From assembly GCA_002105175.1 (NCBI GenBank), contig MCGE01000019.1, positions 248,001-312,000 of the forward strand: 64,000 nt of DNA. The letters run 5' to 3'. This document shows, one piece after another, positions 22,251-33,598 of this stretch; within the stretch, counting starts at the first letter, position 1, and each line of letters starts with the position of its first letter. The position numbers and the translations under genes were made by a program. A model generated the notes under the pieces. It had not been told where the DNA came from. It was given only the letters and a program-made list of their open reading frames with translations, and did no database searches. Origin of the DNA: Absidia repens (lineage: Eukaryota; Mucoromycota; Mucoromycetes; Mucorales; Cunninghamellaceae).

Positions 22251-23069
22251 GAATAGTGGATGGTGTCAGGATTAGGATTAGGATTAGTATGAGAATTATT
22301 ATTAAATTAGTATCGGTAGCCATTTTAATGGACGTCTTTGTAGTATACATTTAATATTGAATCAATAAAAAATTGAAAATGAAATTTATACTTTGTGTAT
22401 TTATGCTTTGGGGGGTGGGGCTTTATATATATGATGTGCTTGAGGAGCGGGACATTATATTGTTTTCTTTATTTGTGTGGTGTGTGTATTGATTTTCTTG
22501 GAATGGTTTAGATGGATATCATAGCTGCTGCGACCGAAATACATGATCATCATTCTAAACGTTCCTGGTAAATACCTTATGCATAGTCATAGGAGATCCA
22601 ATTATAAGTAGCAGCGGATCAAGTCAATGATGGGCAATGCTTTCAAACACGTTGAATACCAGACTCCGTTTAAAAATTCAAATGATGCACAAACTTGGCC
22701 ATACTAAAAACACCACTTTATGATCAGCATATTACTGTCGTTGGGGCGTTGGATACTAGATTGACTTGAGGTGTGATTTAGAGTCCCTCTCGGTATTGTT
22801 TAAATGAATAGGGGTGAAATATAAATAAGGAGTATGTCACTGCAATGAGCTCCGAGGAAAAATAAGAATTACTAGTATTTATTGTTGTCAATGCGATAAT
22901 GGCGTTGCGTAGCTTTTATTCTGAAAAAAAAAAATTAAGGTTCCCCAATTGACGGACCTAAAATTATAAAATTTTCTTTTCTTTTTCTTTTTTGATATAT
23001 TTTACTTGGGAAAATACCTTATTATTATCACCACTGTATCTACGGCATCAACATTAGCTTACTACAAAA
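22251..23069. other. Intergenic; no gene seen
   Basis: GGATTA repeated three times at about 22268-22286, then AT-rich sequence. Upstream of the Rho GEF a pyrimidine run lies at 22974-22993. Confidence 0.4.
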
Positions 23070-23128
23070 ATGGAGGTATTAAAAAAGAAAAACAAGTCTT
23101 ATTGTTAAAGGAACTGGGGATTAAGCTG

Positions 23129-23175
<47 letters not shown>

Positions 23176-26100
23176 GTTAGGATGGAAGTTCTTGGCCAAG
23201 TCCAGCAGGTCCCTTGCTTTCGAAGTTGGCCGACATCTTTGTTCAGGTCATTGCGTATACCCATGTTACTCGTCAAGAGGCTTTGGTAAGTGAACATTAT
23301 TATGACGAAAGATCTCAATATTGTTTTGACTCTGTAACTTTTTAATTATGTTTTAGGATATCATCGGATTTATGCTGTCGAACCATTCGAGTCGTGTCCA
23401 TGAACAATTACTGTCTTCCTTTATTCAACACGAACTATTACAAAGAATACCCTCAACAGCCTATTATCGAATTGTGAATACTCAAGTCAGTGGTATCCTT
23501 ACTCCTTTATCTCAATGTTATTCACCAACATGCAATATTCGCGACTTGTGTTATTCACCGACCTGTCCAAACTCAAAATCTGAATGTGACCTCTTCACTG
23601 TAAGTTTCTATTAAAATATACATATATATATATATATATATATATGTATATTTTATATAGACATATTGAACTATTACTGATTTTACATTACTTATTTAGT
23701 CAACAAACTCATGGCTTCAACGGATACCAAAACATATCTTACAGAAAACACATCGGAATGAACTCTTACGGCAGGCTGCGATTGCTGATCTCCTTTCTAT
23801 GGAACAAAGCTACTTGGCTGATTTACATATATTGGATGAAGTCTATTCCAAACCCCTATTGTCGTCCCCTTGTGTCCCCGAATCTTATCGCAACTCATTC
23901 CATATGCTGCTCTTTGGGAATTATCAACTGTTATCAAAACTTCACCATCGCTTTTGCATTGAATTGGTCCAGCACTGTCAAAACCCAAATCAAATTCTCT
24001 TCGGCAAAGTTGGGAGCACCATTCAGCAACATATTCAAAATTTGATCCATCCTTATATTCAGTACACTGGAAACCATATCCGATCTTCCTATGCACTTCG
24101 TATGGAACGACGTCGAAACCCTTCCTTTTGTCGCTTTGTGGATTCTCAAAACGGTCAACCTCGAACTCGCCGTTTGTCTTTGGGCCACTTTTTATCAGCG
24201 CCAACATTGTGGATTGGGAAATACCGTATGCTGGTGGAAGCTTTGGCTAAAAGGTCATCGGAATTACCAGAAGACAAGGTCGTACTCCAGCAATGCGTCA
24301 TCTCATTGCAAGACTTGCTCTCCAAAATGAATCAAGCTGCCACCGATGCTGGTCATGACACGCGACGGGCTCATGTCACTGCTTGTTTAGCCCTCTCCAT
24401 CCCATCTTACTACTCTTTACTTACGGACACAACTGCTGGCTGGTCTCACCAATGGATTTTCCCTTATGATGCAAAACTGCTACACGAAGGCAAGATGTGG
24501 CTACAACGATCTACAGCATCTCCTCTTCCCACAACCACAATGATACAGTGTCATGCATTTCTATTTGACCATATGCTCTTCATAGCTCAGGCGGCAAAAA
24601 TGATAGATGGTATGGAAGAATATACTCTTGTGGGCAAACCTATTCCGCTGGCTGCATTTGTATGGATGGATGACGAACAATATAATCATTATAGCTCTTC
24701 CTCTCCTTTGATTCATCGTCTTTCTCGCCAATTGTCTTCCAAACTGTCAGTGAAACCCTCCACTATTTGGTCAACTATACGACGAACACCGTCCACTACA
24801 TTCCAATCTCCTCCTCCTATTGATACATTGTCCAGTAGTAAAAGCACGCCTGTCATCTCACCACAAATGTCTCCTTTGCCAGCACATCAATCACTAGGCT
24901 CTGCCTCTCGGTTACGGCGTCGTCTTCGTACAAATCGCTGGTCATCTGGTCCTGTATATACCCATTCTTCCTCAGCAATACATACGCTTACTTTACCTTC
25001 ACCAGATCAACAGCTAAATCGACGTCAATCTGTACCCGAATTATCCTTTTACAACAATACCACAGAAAGCAATATCAACCATGCAAAAACAAATGGACAG
25101 AATACAATATCTGGCAAAAAAAAAATCAGCATATCACCGTTAACACCCATTGAAAGTGGCAAACGCTCGTCGTCCTCCTACTCGTCTACAACAACAACCA
25201 CTTCATCATCGTCATCATCGACATCATCTCAAACAGCAATTCATGACACTACATCCTCAACAATTGCTCGAGAAACTATACCGCCACTCGGACAAGGTGA
25301 TAACAAATCGAAGTGTATCCAGTTCGCTCATTCCGCTTCAATCGAAACACCTTATATGTTAGAATTTGAAGATACACAATCATGTCAGCTCTGGCGGGAT
25401 GCTATCAACTCTGCTTTATCACTTGTTCATCCACAATACTCACTATCACCTATATGGGAACAGTCTTCGCGTATGTCACCAAAAAAATTAGCTCAGGCAC
25501 AACAACGAGATGAAGCCTCTTCTTTCAAAAGGTTATCATCATCACCATGGTCTTCAATATCAACTTCGGCAACATCACCTCCAGTACCTTCGTCTTCAAC
25601 TGTGACCCCTCGACGAAAATCGGACCCAGAGGAGGATTTACACCATATGCAAATCCATTGTGCTTTTCCCTATAGTAAGTGAAAAAAAAAAGTACATGAA
25701 AAATGAGAGAGAAAGTTATGAACATTTCGATTTATTTATAGGAACTAGCAACGGTGATAAAATGATTGCCTTAGGGACACAGAACGGCGTATGGGTGGGA
25801 TCAGAACATCAATTGACAGGCACTGATACTGTTAAAGACGATTTTGGACTTACTCAGATTATTCCTACACATCCCTGCCATCGATTGGTGATGATCAATG
25901 GAATGTTGGTGGCTATGACATGCAACCCAAAGCACAAGTATTCACTGGTAGCCTACCCTATATTGGACAGTAATGTGGGTGGTGGCGAAGAAAATCAAAG
26001 ACAACAAGGCAAAAAGCAAGAAGCTTCGTCGTCAGAAAAGAAATGGTGTGTGGTGAAACGAGACTGGGTTATCTCAATGGCTGTCGGACGACTTTATCAA

Positions 26101-27032
26101 CAGACGGTATTGGTTTACTTGACTCGTTATGGCGCTCATGTACTGGCGGTGGTGGCGATTCCTAGAACTCATGCGCCTTGGTTTAGGAAAGTGAAGGTAA
26201 GGGATAGATAAAGCTTGAGCAGCCGTCTATTACGTACGTCTAAATTACCTTTTTTGTCATGTTTGATTTGCTAGGAATACACAGTACGCATGAAAGATGC
26301 AAACAATATTTCTATTCACAATAATGCACTTTACATCCAGTCAAACAAGTATGGTGTGGAAAGCATTGTGCCAAGTAGAAAACGGGAAACAAGTGTCCAC
26401 TGGCAAAATATATCCCGCTCACCCTGTATTGCCTATATACCTCTTTTAACAGGTCACGGTCTAGCCACTTCGTCTGGTATTTGGCGTATCAACTTGCCTT
26501 CTTCATCAACGTCATCAGTATTACAATCATCTACACTATATACATCAAACAATGGCACAGCAACCACAACAACCACATCGACATCCAATGACCCAACACA
26601 AAAAAACAACGTCCCACTATTTGAATTTGAATCTCGCATGTCATCGATTTCCATGGATTATCCTTTTGTTATAGCATTTGGTCATTCTCTGATAGAAATA
26701 TGGAACGTTGAGTTGGTAAGTTATAGAAAATGGGATGTCGTGGGGAGAGAAATAGGAGAGAGGGTGAGAAGTTAGACTAACGTATGAACTGTTATTACTA
26801 CATCTAGAACAAACTTGTGCAGGTATTCCACTCCCCCTATTTAGGACTCTTGTATGATTCCGATCAAGCCATGATTGACAATAAACAAGATCAGCAACAA
26901 CAGCAGTCAAAAAATAGGACAATTCTTGTTGGTCATAGCATATCTACATCATCATCATGGGACAAAAATTACAAATCCATACCCGTTCGAATTTACCGGT
27001 TGACAACAACTCACCAGGCATCCGATATATAG
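23070..27032 (+). CDS. Rho guanine-nucleotide exchange factor, Rom2-like (DEP-like, DH, PH, CNH)
   Basis: Exons 23070-23075 (tentative), 23181-23285, 23357-23599, 23700-25674, 25742-26196, 26275-26715 and 26808-27032: 1149 residues in frame. Residues 10-70 resemble the degenerate DEP region of Rom1/2 (EALDIIGFMLSNHSSRVHEQ). The DH domain starts near residue 130 (LLRQAAIADLLSMEQSYLAD). A PH region follows (CHAFLFDHMLFIAQ, YTLVGKPIPL), but its last helix (LEFEDTQSCQLWRDAINSAL) comes only after roughly 200 Ser/Thr-rich residues. A citron-homology domain fills the C terminus (KMIALGTQNGVWVG, FVIAFGHSLIEIWNVEL). In yeast, Rom2 activates Rho1 for cell-wall integrity signalling at the cortex; the same role is inferred. 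The first exon is a guess: MetGlu spliced onto DGSSWPSPAG. Confidence 0.85.
23076..23180 (+). repeat. T43 homopolymer next to a splice acceptor
   Basis: An uninterrupted run of T at 23132-23174, then GGTTAG, forms the polypyrimidine tract of the proposed first intron of the Rho GEF gene. Confidence 0.6.
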
Positions 27033-27726
27033 TTATATTTCGTTATCTCTATTCTCCATCATTCAAATTCTTCCCTTTTATTTATTCGTATTTTCATGAT
27101 CATATCACCCTCATGTAGATTATCTTTTTGTTTTTTTACCCAACACATTATGTATAAAAATAAACATGTCTATCACTTTTTGAATTTACATTTACAATTT
27201 GTGTTGAATGAAATATACTTTACCAATTTTATTTTTCTGTATATACTGGAAAACTCTCTATGATAGAAAAATCACCAAAGTAATTCATGGTACAATTAGC
27301 TATTTAGGATAGGGTAATTTAGTCTAACAGGAGGAAGCTTCTGCGACTTCTATAACTCCAATAAATTTACTGTATCTTTCGCAGACGGTAAATTCATTTA
27401 CTGCATTCTATTAGTTTGTAGGATAGTCTATTATAGATAATTATTTTCGATTCTATGCAATAAAGTCAAAACATTTGAACTTGGATATGACTTCTATCTC
27501 AAAATGATGGTATGGAACAGACAGATAGAAGGGGGGAGCGGCAACGTGCTGGCTGCTATCTAATGCTCATGAAGAATTAGCGTCAGTGGTGTAAATAAAA
27601 AAAATATTTTGTTGAAGTATAAACAAATAAAACTAGGATGGTCAAGCTAATATAAATGGGAACAGTGACAAATTCAAAAGAGTCTACTGTAGAAGACAAG
27701 CAATTAATTATATGACAGAGACTGCC

Positions 27727-27767
<41 letters not shown>

Positions 27768-28259
27768 AACCAGATAGGACAATTTCTATCAATATATGAA
27801 AGAGAGAGAATGGGGTAAAGCTTATCTAAAGTCATGATCTAAATTTCTTACCAACATCATGATCAATGACTTTGAAATATCCTTCCATTCTTCCATTTAC
27901 ATTGCTGTATTAATGTCGCCCCTACCTTTTTTTTTTTCCTTTTCAGTTTCCAGTCAACCCTTTTCAGACAGCTGTATTTGGCATACACTATCGTCACCAT
28001 TGCTACCCTATCTAATGTAAGATGCGGAGGAAGCTACACTGTAGTGAGTCCTTTCATACACGAATTGCATTCTTATCTCGCTTGACATCCAACTTGAGGT
28101 CTATGACTCCGTAATACCGGCCCGTTTGCAAACTCCCCTGTAGTGGCCTTTTTTTTTTCACATAAACATATGCTTCTTATGTTTTTTCTACGCATAAATA
28201 CACACACTGGTTTTATTTATCCTCCGATATATACCACGCCCATTCAACAAGACAAATAA
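27033..28259. other. Intergenic; A36 run
   Basis: 3' flank of the Rho GEF gene, then unannotated AT-rich DNA. A-run of 36 at 27730-27765. The stretch around 27320-27350 (GGAGGAAGCTTCTGCGACTT) faintly resembles 10470 and 18580, near other repeat copies. No coding signal. Confidence 0.4.
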
Positions 28260-28480
28260 GAACATGAGAGAGATTAATGGCAAAAAGACAAGACATACTT
28301 TATTCAGATATAGATACTGTATAAACTATGATAATGAACTTGCAAAGGCAATTGACACTTCTCTAAAATAAAGGCTAATCTAATGGAGGTAGGAAATCAC
28401 AAATTCAAAATGAAAGGGTTTCCCCATGACGTTTGTATTGCATTTTTCAAAATGCCCCCTGATACAAGTTCTAACCACTA
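28260..28480 (+). repeat. Dispersed non-coding repeat, copy 4 (fragment)
   Basis: Contains ACATACTTTATTCAGATATA (about 28294) and AATGAAAGGGTTTCCCCATG (about 28408), matching the family core, but lacks the CACGTG box and most of both ends. More diverged than the other copies. Confidence 0.6.
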
Positions 28481-29031
28481 ATTCAAGATCACTAAATCCA
28501 CAATCGATGTTTGTTTTTTAAAAAAAAAAGAAAGAAAAAAAAGAAAAAGAAAAAGAACAAAAGAAAAAAATAGGGGCGAGAGAATAAATTCATGAGAGGC
28601 GGAGTACAAATGTTTTTTTTTTCCACACACCCTGTTTTTTCTTAAAATGCACACTGACAAACTCAGAGCACGACGGCCGAGTCCCAAGGAACCGCCCATT
28701 ATAGTACGAAAATAATGAAGGTTCTGATCCCATCTCATCAGAAAAAAAAAGAAAAAAAAGCTTCGCCCTGACATCCAGTAAATCCTATTTTTTTTTGGGG
28801 GGGAGGAAACGGAAAAGGGACCAAGCACAATCAGGGGTAAAAATTATGAGTGAAGATTTGATGGTTGAACTTTCATATCGCTTGGAAATAATAATATTTA
28901 TTAGTTTAAATTTAGTTTCATGTTTATGATAGACATATGTGTTTGAAATGAATTGCTATTACACCATGGAAAACATTGTACATTATACAGCGTGCATCAA
29001 AAAAGGAACAAACGGTGTTTGAATATGAGTG
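28481..29031. other. Intergenic with A and AAG runs
   Basis: A-rich stretch at 28519-28570, T and G runs near 28790. This is the 3' side of the minus-strand membrane-protein gene. No coding signal. Confidence 0.35.
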
Positions 29032-29739
29032 TCAAAAAAATTCTTGGAATCGACTATTTCTATTCCAAGGAGGGCGATCAAACGAACCCCTAGCAGTCTC
29101 TGAAGATTCCCGAGGACTATCGGTTGGTTGAGGAGGAGATATAATCGTTATTGTAGGATGAGGCGGGGATGATGGCGAATGGGATTCCTGTGGCCCAGAT
29201 TGTAGAGGCAATGATAAGGATGAGGATGACGATGAAGGTATCCCTATTGGGGAAGTCGTCCCTGGGGATAATAATTCTCTGTCGGATTCATCTTGATTTG
29301 GTGATGGGTTTGGTGATGCAAGGTCACTGTCCATACTACGACTTTCTACACCAGAACCATTCTCATACGACTGTTGTTCTTCGTCATCCATTGACCTCGT
29401 ATGATGGCCAACATATTCAACCACAAGGGATGAGGTCGTCTCATCAATTGAAGCGTTATCATCATTTGTAATGCCCGCTTCTTTTGTTTGTGCCGACTTT
29501 TCTTTGTTCTTCCTTTTTCGACGAACAATCAGAAAGTAGGTAATAAGAGCAAAGGATAGTATTAGAATAACAGCAAATATACAACCAAGAATAATGCCTA
29601 ATGGTACTCCAACATGATCGTCACTGTTCGCATGACCACTGTTGTAAGAATAATTATTATGATTACTGTGCAATTTATAAAGTCCGCTGATGTTGGCTTT
29701 TTTTATGGCAGCTTTTTGCCACTCGTTCAATACTGCCAT
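29032..29739 (-). CDS. Single-pass membrane protein, unknown
   Basis: Single exon, 235 residues from the ATG at 29739. A short Asn/His/Ser-rich N-terminal region is followed by one strong membrane segment, GVPLGIILGCIFAVILILSF to YFLIV, a stop-transfer cluster RRKRKNKEK, then a long acidic Ser/Pro-rich tail ending RNSRFQEFF. It has no signal peptide. The membrane segment and tail look like those of fungal cell-surface sensors or kelch-type membrane proteins, but there is no ectodomain, and the 150 bp upstream look like promoter. A further upstream exon cannot be excluded. Function unknown. Confidence 0.62.
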   Translation of the reverse strand: MAVLNEWQKAAIKKANISGLYKLHSNHNNYSYNSGHANSDDHVGVPLGIILGCIFAVILILSFALITYFLIVRRKRKNKEKSAQTKEAGITNDDNASIDETTSSLVVEYVGHHTRSMDDEEQQSYENGSGVESRSMDSDLASPNPSPNQDESDRELLSPGTTSPIGIPSSSSSSLSLPLQSGPQESHSPSSPPHPTITIISPPQPTDSPRESSETARGSFDRPPWNRNSRFQEFF

Positions 29740-29893
29740 TTGTGAGCCCTTATAGATCAAGTAAAAGAAAATAGGTTCATAAAAATAGGAATAAAAATAT
29801 AAAAAGAGAGATAAACCAAAGGTTGTGTAAATAAATAATTTTATTAAAGGAGAGACTAAGCGAAAAGTAGAATCCGTTTACTAAAAAAAAACC

Positions 29894-30097
29894 TCATTGC
29901 ATGGCCTGAGCGTTTTCCAAATCGTGAAGGTCAGATTCAAAATTGAAACATTCATGCATATACAGTATCATGTCTGCCTTTTTGACACCGTGTGCAAAAT
30001 AATTATAGTATAGTCTAAAAATATCATACAATTCTTTTGTCAATATGTAACGTGATGCCCTATCCGATTTTGTTAGTAGTTGCATGAACATGCGCAT
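29894..30097 (-). CDS. Possible microprotein
   Basis: 67 codons from ATG at 30097 (MRMFMQLLTKSDRASRY) to a TGA at 29894 after ENAQAMQ. The composition is protein-like (ELYDIFRLYYNYFAHGVKKA, then an acidic C terminus), unlike neighbouring spacer. A second, out-of-frame ATG with a good context lies about 18 bases upstream, which argues against efficient translation. It lies 202 bp after the COG6 stop on the same strand. No family recognised; it could be an exon of something else. Confidence 0.33.
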   Translation of the reverse strand: MRMFMQLLTKSDRASRYILTKELYDIFRLYYNYFAHGVKKADMILYMHECFNFESDLHDLENAQAMQ

Positions 30098-30298
30098 GTA
30101 CACAGTTCATTTCCTTCTCCCTTCTATTCTATCCCGTTTCCAAATATCACCAATTGAGACATGGCTAAAACTTCCACGAATAACCCATTTTTATTCATAT
30201 TCAAAATTTCGAATATAATATATATAATACAAGACTAAAACAATGACTGAGACTAGGACTAAGTCTAATATAATATCACCAATTCTATATATTCTATT

Positions 30299-30766
30299 CT
30301 ACAGGGCAAACGAAAAAATCGCTTCCATATCTTCAACTGTTCTTGGTAAAATGTTGCTTGCTTCTAATCCATATCCATTCATAGGGTTTTGCACGGCTTC
30401 ACTAATACGTCGGTAGGTGTCCAGTAGGAGGTGGATGACCTTGTCTTGAATTTGCTGGCAATGTTCTGTTGTCGCTAAGCGCTGTAGTTGTGGAGATACG
30501 TCAGCACTGGCCATCACAAGGAATGAATCTAATTTCGACAGCGTACGCGCGAGTGAGTTGGCACTCATATCTGATAACGATGAAAGAGGTGTCTAACGAT
30601 ATCGATTAAAAAATTGTTAGCTAGTGATCAATCAGTCTAACCAGTATGATCTATATTTCGTCCTTACATTTGTATCTTTGGTTTTCAAAGCTTCATCGAT
30701 CTTGGCCAAGCCTGACTGTTGTAAGAGTTCATGGTACTATCAAATAAAAAAATACACAGCTCATTC

Positions 30767-30808
<42 letters not shown>

Positions 30809-33299
30809 CATACAAGTATCTTGTTCACGTCTCTTTACCTGCTCATTTGCCAGTAAGCCCAACCTTTCATCCACTTGTTCCATTAGTGCCTGTCTTTTAT
30901 TATCTGTAAAGCTGTAAGTGTTCATGGTAGACTGTAAAACACAAGCAAATCAAATATTTAGTATGTGATATAAAAAAAAGTATTTGCCTTGACCCCTGAA
31001 ATATCCCGCTGTACCTGAATATGATGAATGCAATTGATCATATATATATGTTGATCCACTTGGGTAAACTTCTCCACTGACGATTCACACATTTGCAGCA
31101 AAGGTTCAACAATAGCATCCAATATTTCCCCAAAGTTGAATTCCTGTAAGTCTTCTGTTGTCTGAGTTGCCATAACCAGTGATGAATCGTAAGATGCCAA
31201 AATTTCTTTCTAGAAAAAAGACACTGGTTAAAAAATCATCAAACAGCTCCCCCATCCTCCACAATTCTAAGTACGACAGTTTAAACTTACTAATTGTATC
31301 GCCATATCCCTAACAACAGGAGCCACCGTCAAATCTTTAGAAGGAGCCTACTCAAATACATGTTAGTTTCATATCTTTTCAATAAAATGAAGATAAAGGA
31401 GATTGAGATCTTACCTCGACATTTTGGAGCAATCTTTGTGATTGAGCGTTGAGTGTCTTAAAGAAGTACTTGTAAGCCAAATCTGTGTTTCTATAACAGG
31501 ATATAAAAATTAAAGAATGATATTCGTAATAGTGAGCTCAAATTTTTATTCACTTACTCGTAAAGAGCTTCCGCCAAGGAAGAGGTTTTTCGCAAGAGTC
31601 GACCCATCGTGATTGCATAAAATTGAATAAGATTAGTCACCTTGTAAGATGTAATAGCAGAAGGTTGCAACACAAGCACTTGCTCCATTCGAGTCTACAA
31701 AAATATACAATAAACGGTAAGTTGCCACCCTGCCCATTTTTCTTCTTCTTCACATACCTTCAGTGGTCGGCAAGTTCCCTCCATTGCCGCGTCTAATAAA
31801 TTAAATACAGCATCCTTTATTATTGAGGTTGAGACATCTTGGTAATCATCTATAACGCCTCCCATAATCGCCAAAATATCATTGTCAGTCATTCTTCCGT
31901 GCATAGATAAGACCTTTGACGTAATCAAAATATATTCTTACCTGCGGTTTTAGTAGAGTTCCGATAAAACAAACTTTCAAGCATTTCCTTTTCACTTGCG
32001 CATGCTTGGTGGACCCATGCAAGCATATCACCAATATAGCGTAATGAATCATGGGCTTGAAGTTCAATAGGTCTAGGTGTTCCGCCAGGACCACCACGAG
32101 TCAAAGCCGACAAGAACGCCCGCGCCACTGCATCTCTTCGTGCCATAGCTAACTCATCCAGTATTGTTCTACACCACACAAGAAAAAAAAAAGTATGCGT
32201 TAATACTTGCAGACGAACAATGATGATAGGCGAGGAAAAACTGGGATAACAAATGAAAATAAAAAATAAAACTTACTGGAAAAGAACAGGTCTGTGCCCG
32301 AGAGAAAGCAACGCTTTTGTCATCAGAGAGCTAACATCAATGCTGTCACCGCCAAAGGAAGAGCGGCTTTCCCCTTGTGTCCACCGATAAAGTTTTTCGT
32401 ATGCTGATTCTTGATACGCTGACATGGATTCCATGATTTCCAACCTAAGAAAAGGAAACGTTATATATATATATATGCTCACCGCTGCCATATTTTGAAC
32501 TTACCCAGCTCGTTGTTGCGCTGTCATAAGCAGCAATTTGCAATCACTGTGAATCCGTTGTAAATGGGCCAAGGCATCAAAAAAGGCATTGTCCACCTGA
32601 GTATTGGGAGAGGTGAGGCAATGGATCTCGTCTTGGCTCAACGTGAATTTTTCTAAAAACCGATCGGCGATCACAATCCTGGTATCATTGGCTTCACTAT
32701 AAAGGGGAGGAGAAGAGAGAGAGAGCGAGTCAGTATCGGAGAAAGAGTCAGACATATTGATATGTAGTATCCGTTACCATTGTTCGTGATAGCTGCCGGT
32801 TCGTTTTATCATCTTCTCTGTTTCGCCCGCCACATCATCCAGTTTGCCTCGCATTTGAATACAAGAGTTTTGCATATCCTTCATTTCCAGTTCAAGATTT
32901 TCCAGTTGCTGTCACATACCAAACGGCATAAGTCAGGTGCATACATAGATACATGAAGGGAGGAAAATAGATGAGTGAATTGAGCTACGTATATCCGTAT
33001 ACACACTTATATATATATATTGCAATTCTTACATTGACTACTACTGAGAAGGCTTCTAAAAACTTTTCATTTGTTGCGATTTCTTTCTTTTCAATAGTTC
33101 CACGTAGATTACGTCGTAAGTCAGTTTCGTCCAGATCAGGTATATCAGATAGTGAAGTCAAGGCAGCTTTAATACGGGTGTCATTAGCGATTGATGCATT
33201 AAGTACTTTGTGAAGTTTGGCGGCTACTAATTTGTTAGGCTTTCCAGAGACAAATTGTGTGGGTTGTTCAGACAGTGGTGGTGATTTATTCGAGTCCAT
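30299..33299 (-). CDS. COG6: Conserved oligomeric Golgi complex subunit 6
   Basis: Thirteen exons: 33299-33033, 32908-32778, 32696-32505, 32444-32277, 32168-31942, 31849-31758, 31694-31558, 31490-31415, 31347-31291, 31209-31015, 30931-30839, 30736-30668 and 30592-30299; 665 residues. COG6 is part of the tether for retrograde vesicles at the Golgi. The N terminus has the helix-rich Cog6 region ([29 protein letters not shown]). The hallmark segment is exon 4-5: [10 protein letters not shown], then [46 protein letters not shown] and RMEQVL follow, and a C-terminal helical bundle ends at FSFAL. The intron 31941-31850 was chosen over a 28-bp alternative, because only it keeps the frame. Intron 11 holds a 40-base homopolymer (30769-30808). 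Length fits the family. Confidence 0.92.
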
Positions 33300-33562
33300 T
33301 GCGTTTGATGGATAGAAGTGTCAATTTGAAAATGGAAAGAGAGAAAGAAAGAAAGGACGACTAAAAAAAAAAAAAGTCGGCATTTGAAATAATTCATACA
33401 ATCTCACAACCACACAAGTAAAGAATCACAGAATCACAAAGAAAATTAAGGTAATAAGTCATTTTTATTGTATTTGAATTTGGAAAAATAGTTAGGAATA
33501 ATAAGGTGAAATGTATAAATCAGTATAAATATAGAATATAACAATAATAGTAAACTATGAAT

Positions 33563-33595
<33 letters not shown>

Positions 33596-33598
<3 letters not shown>

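Noticed and set aside
22268..22286. GGATTA tandem units resembling a telomere repeat
   Set aside because: Only three units, inside the 3' flank of NAS2, and not TTAGGG; more likely part of the TTTAG-like 3' flank pattern.
29894..30103. Start of the small frame at 30103
   Set aside because: That codon is GTG preceded by a TGA; the first ATG is at 30097.
31914..31941. 28-bp intron in COG6 (31941-31914)
   Set aside because: Too short and it leaves the exons out of frame; the intron 31941-31850 fits frame and splice sites.
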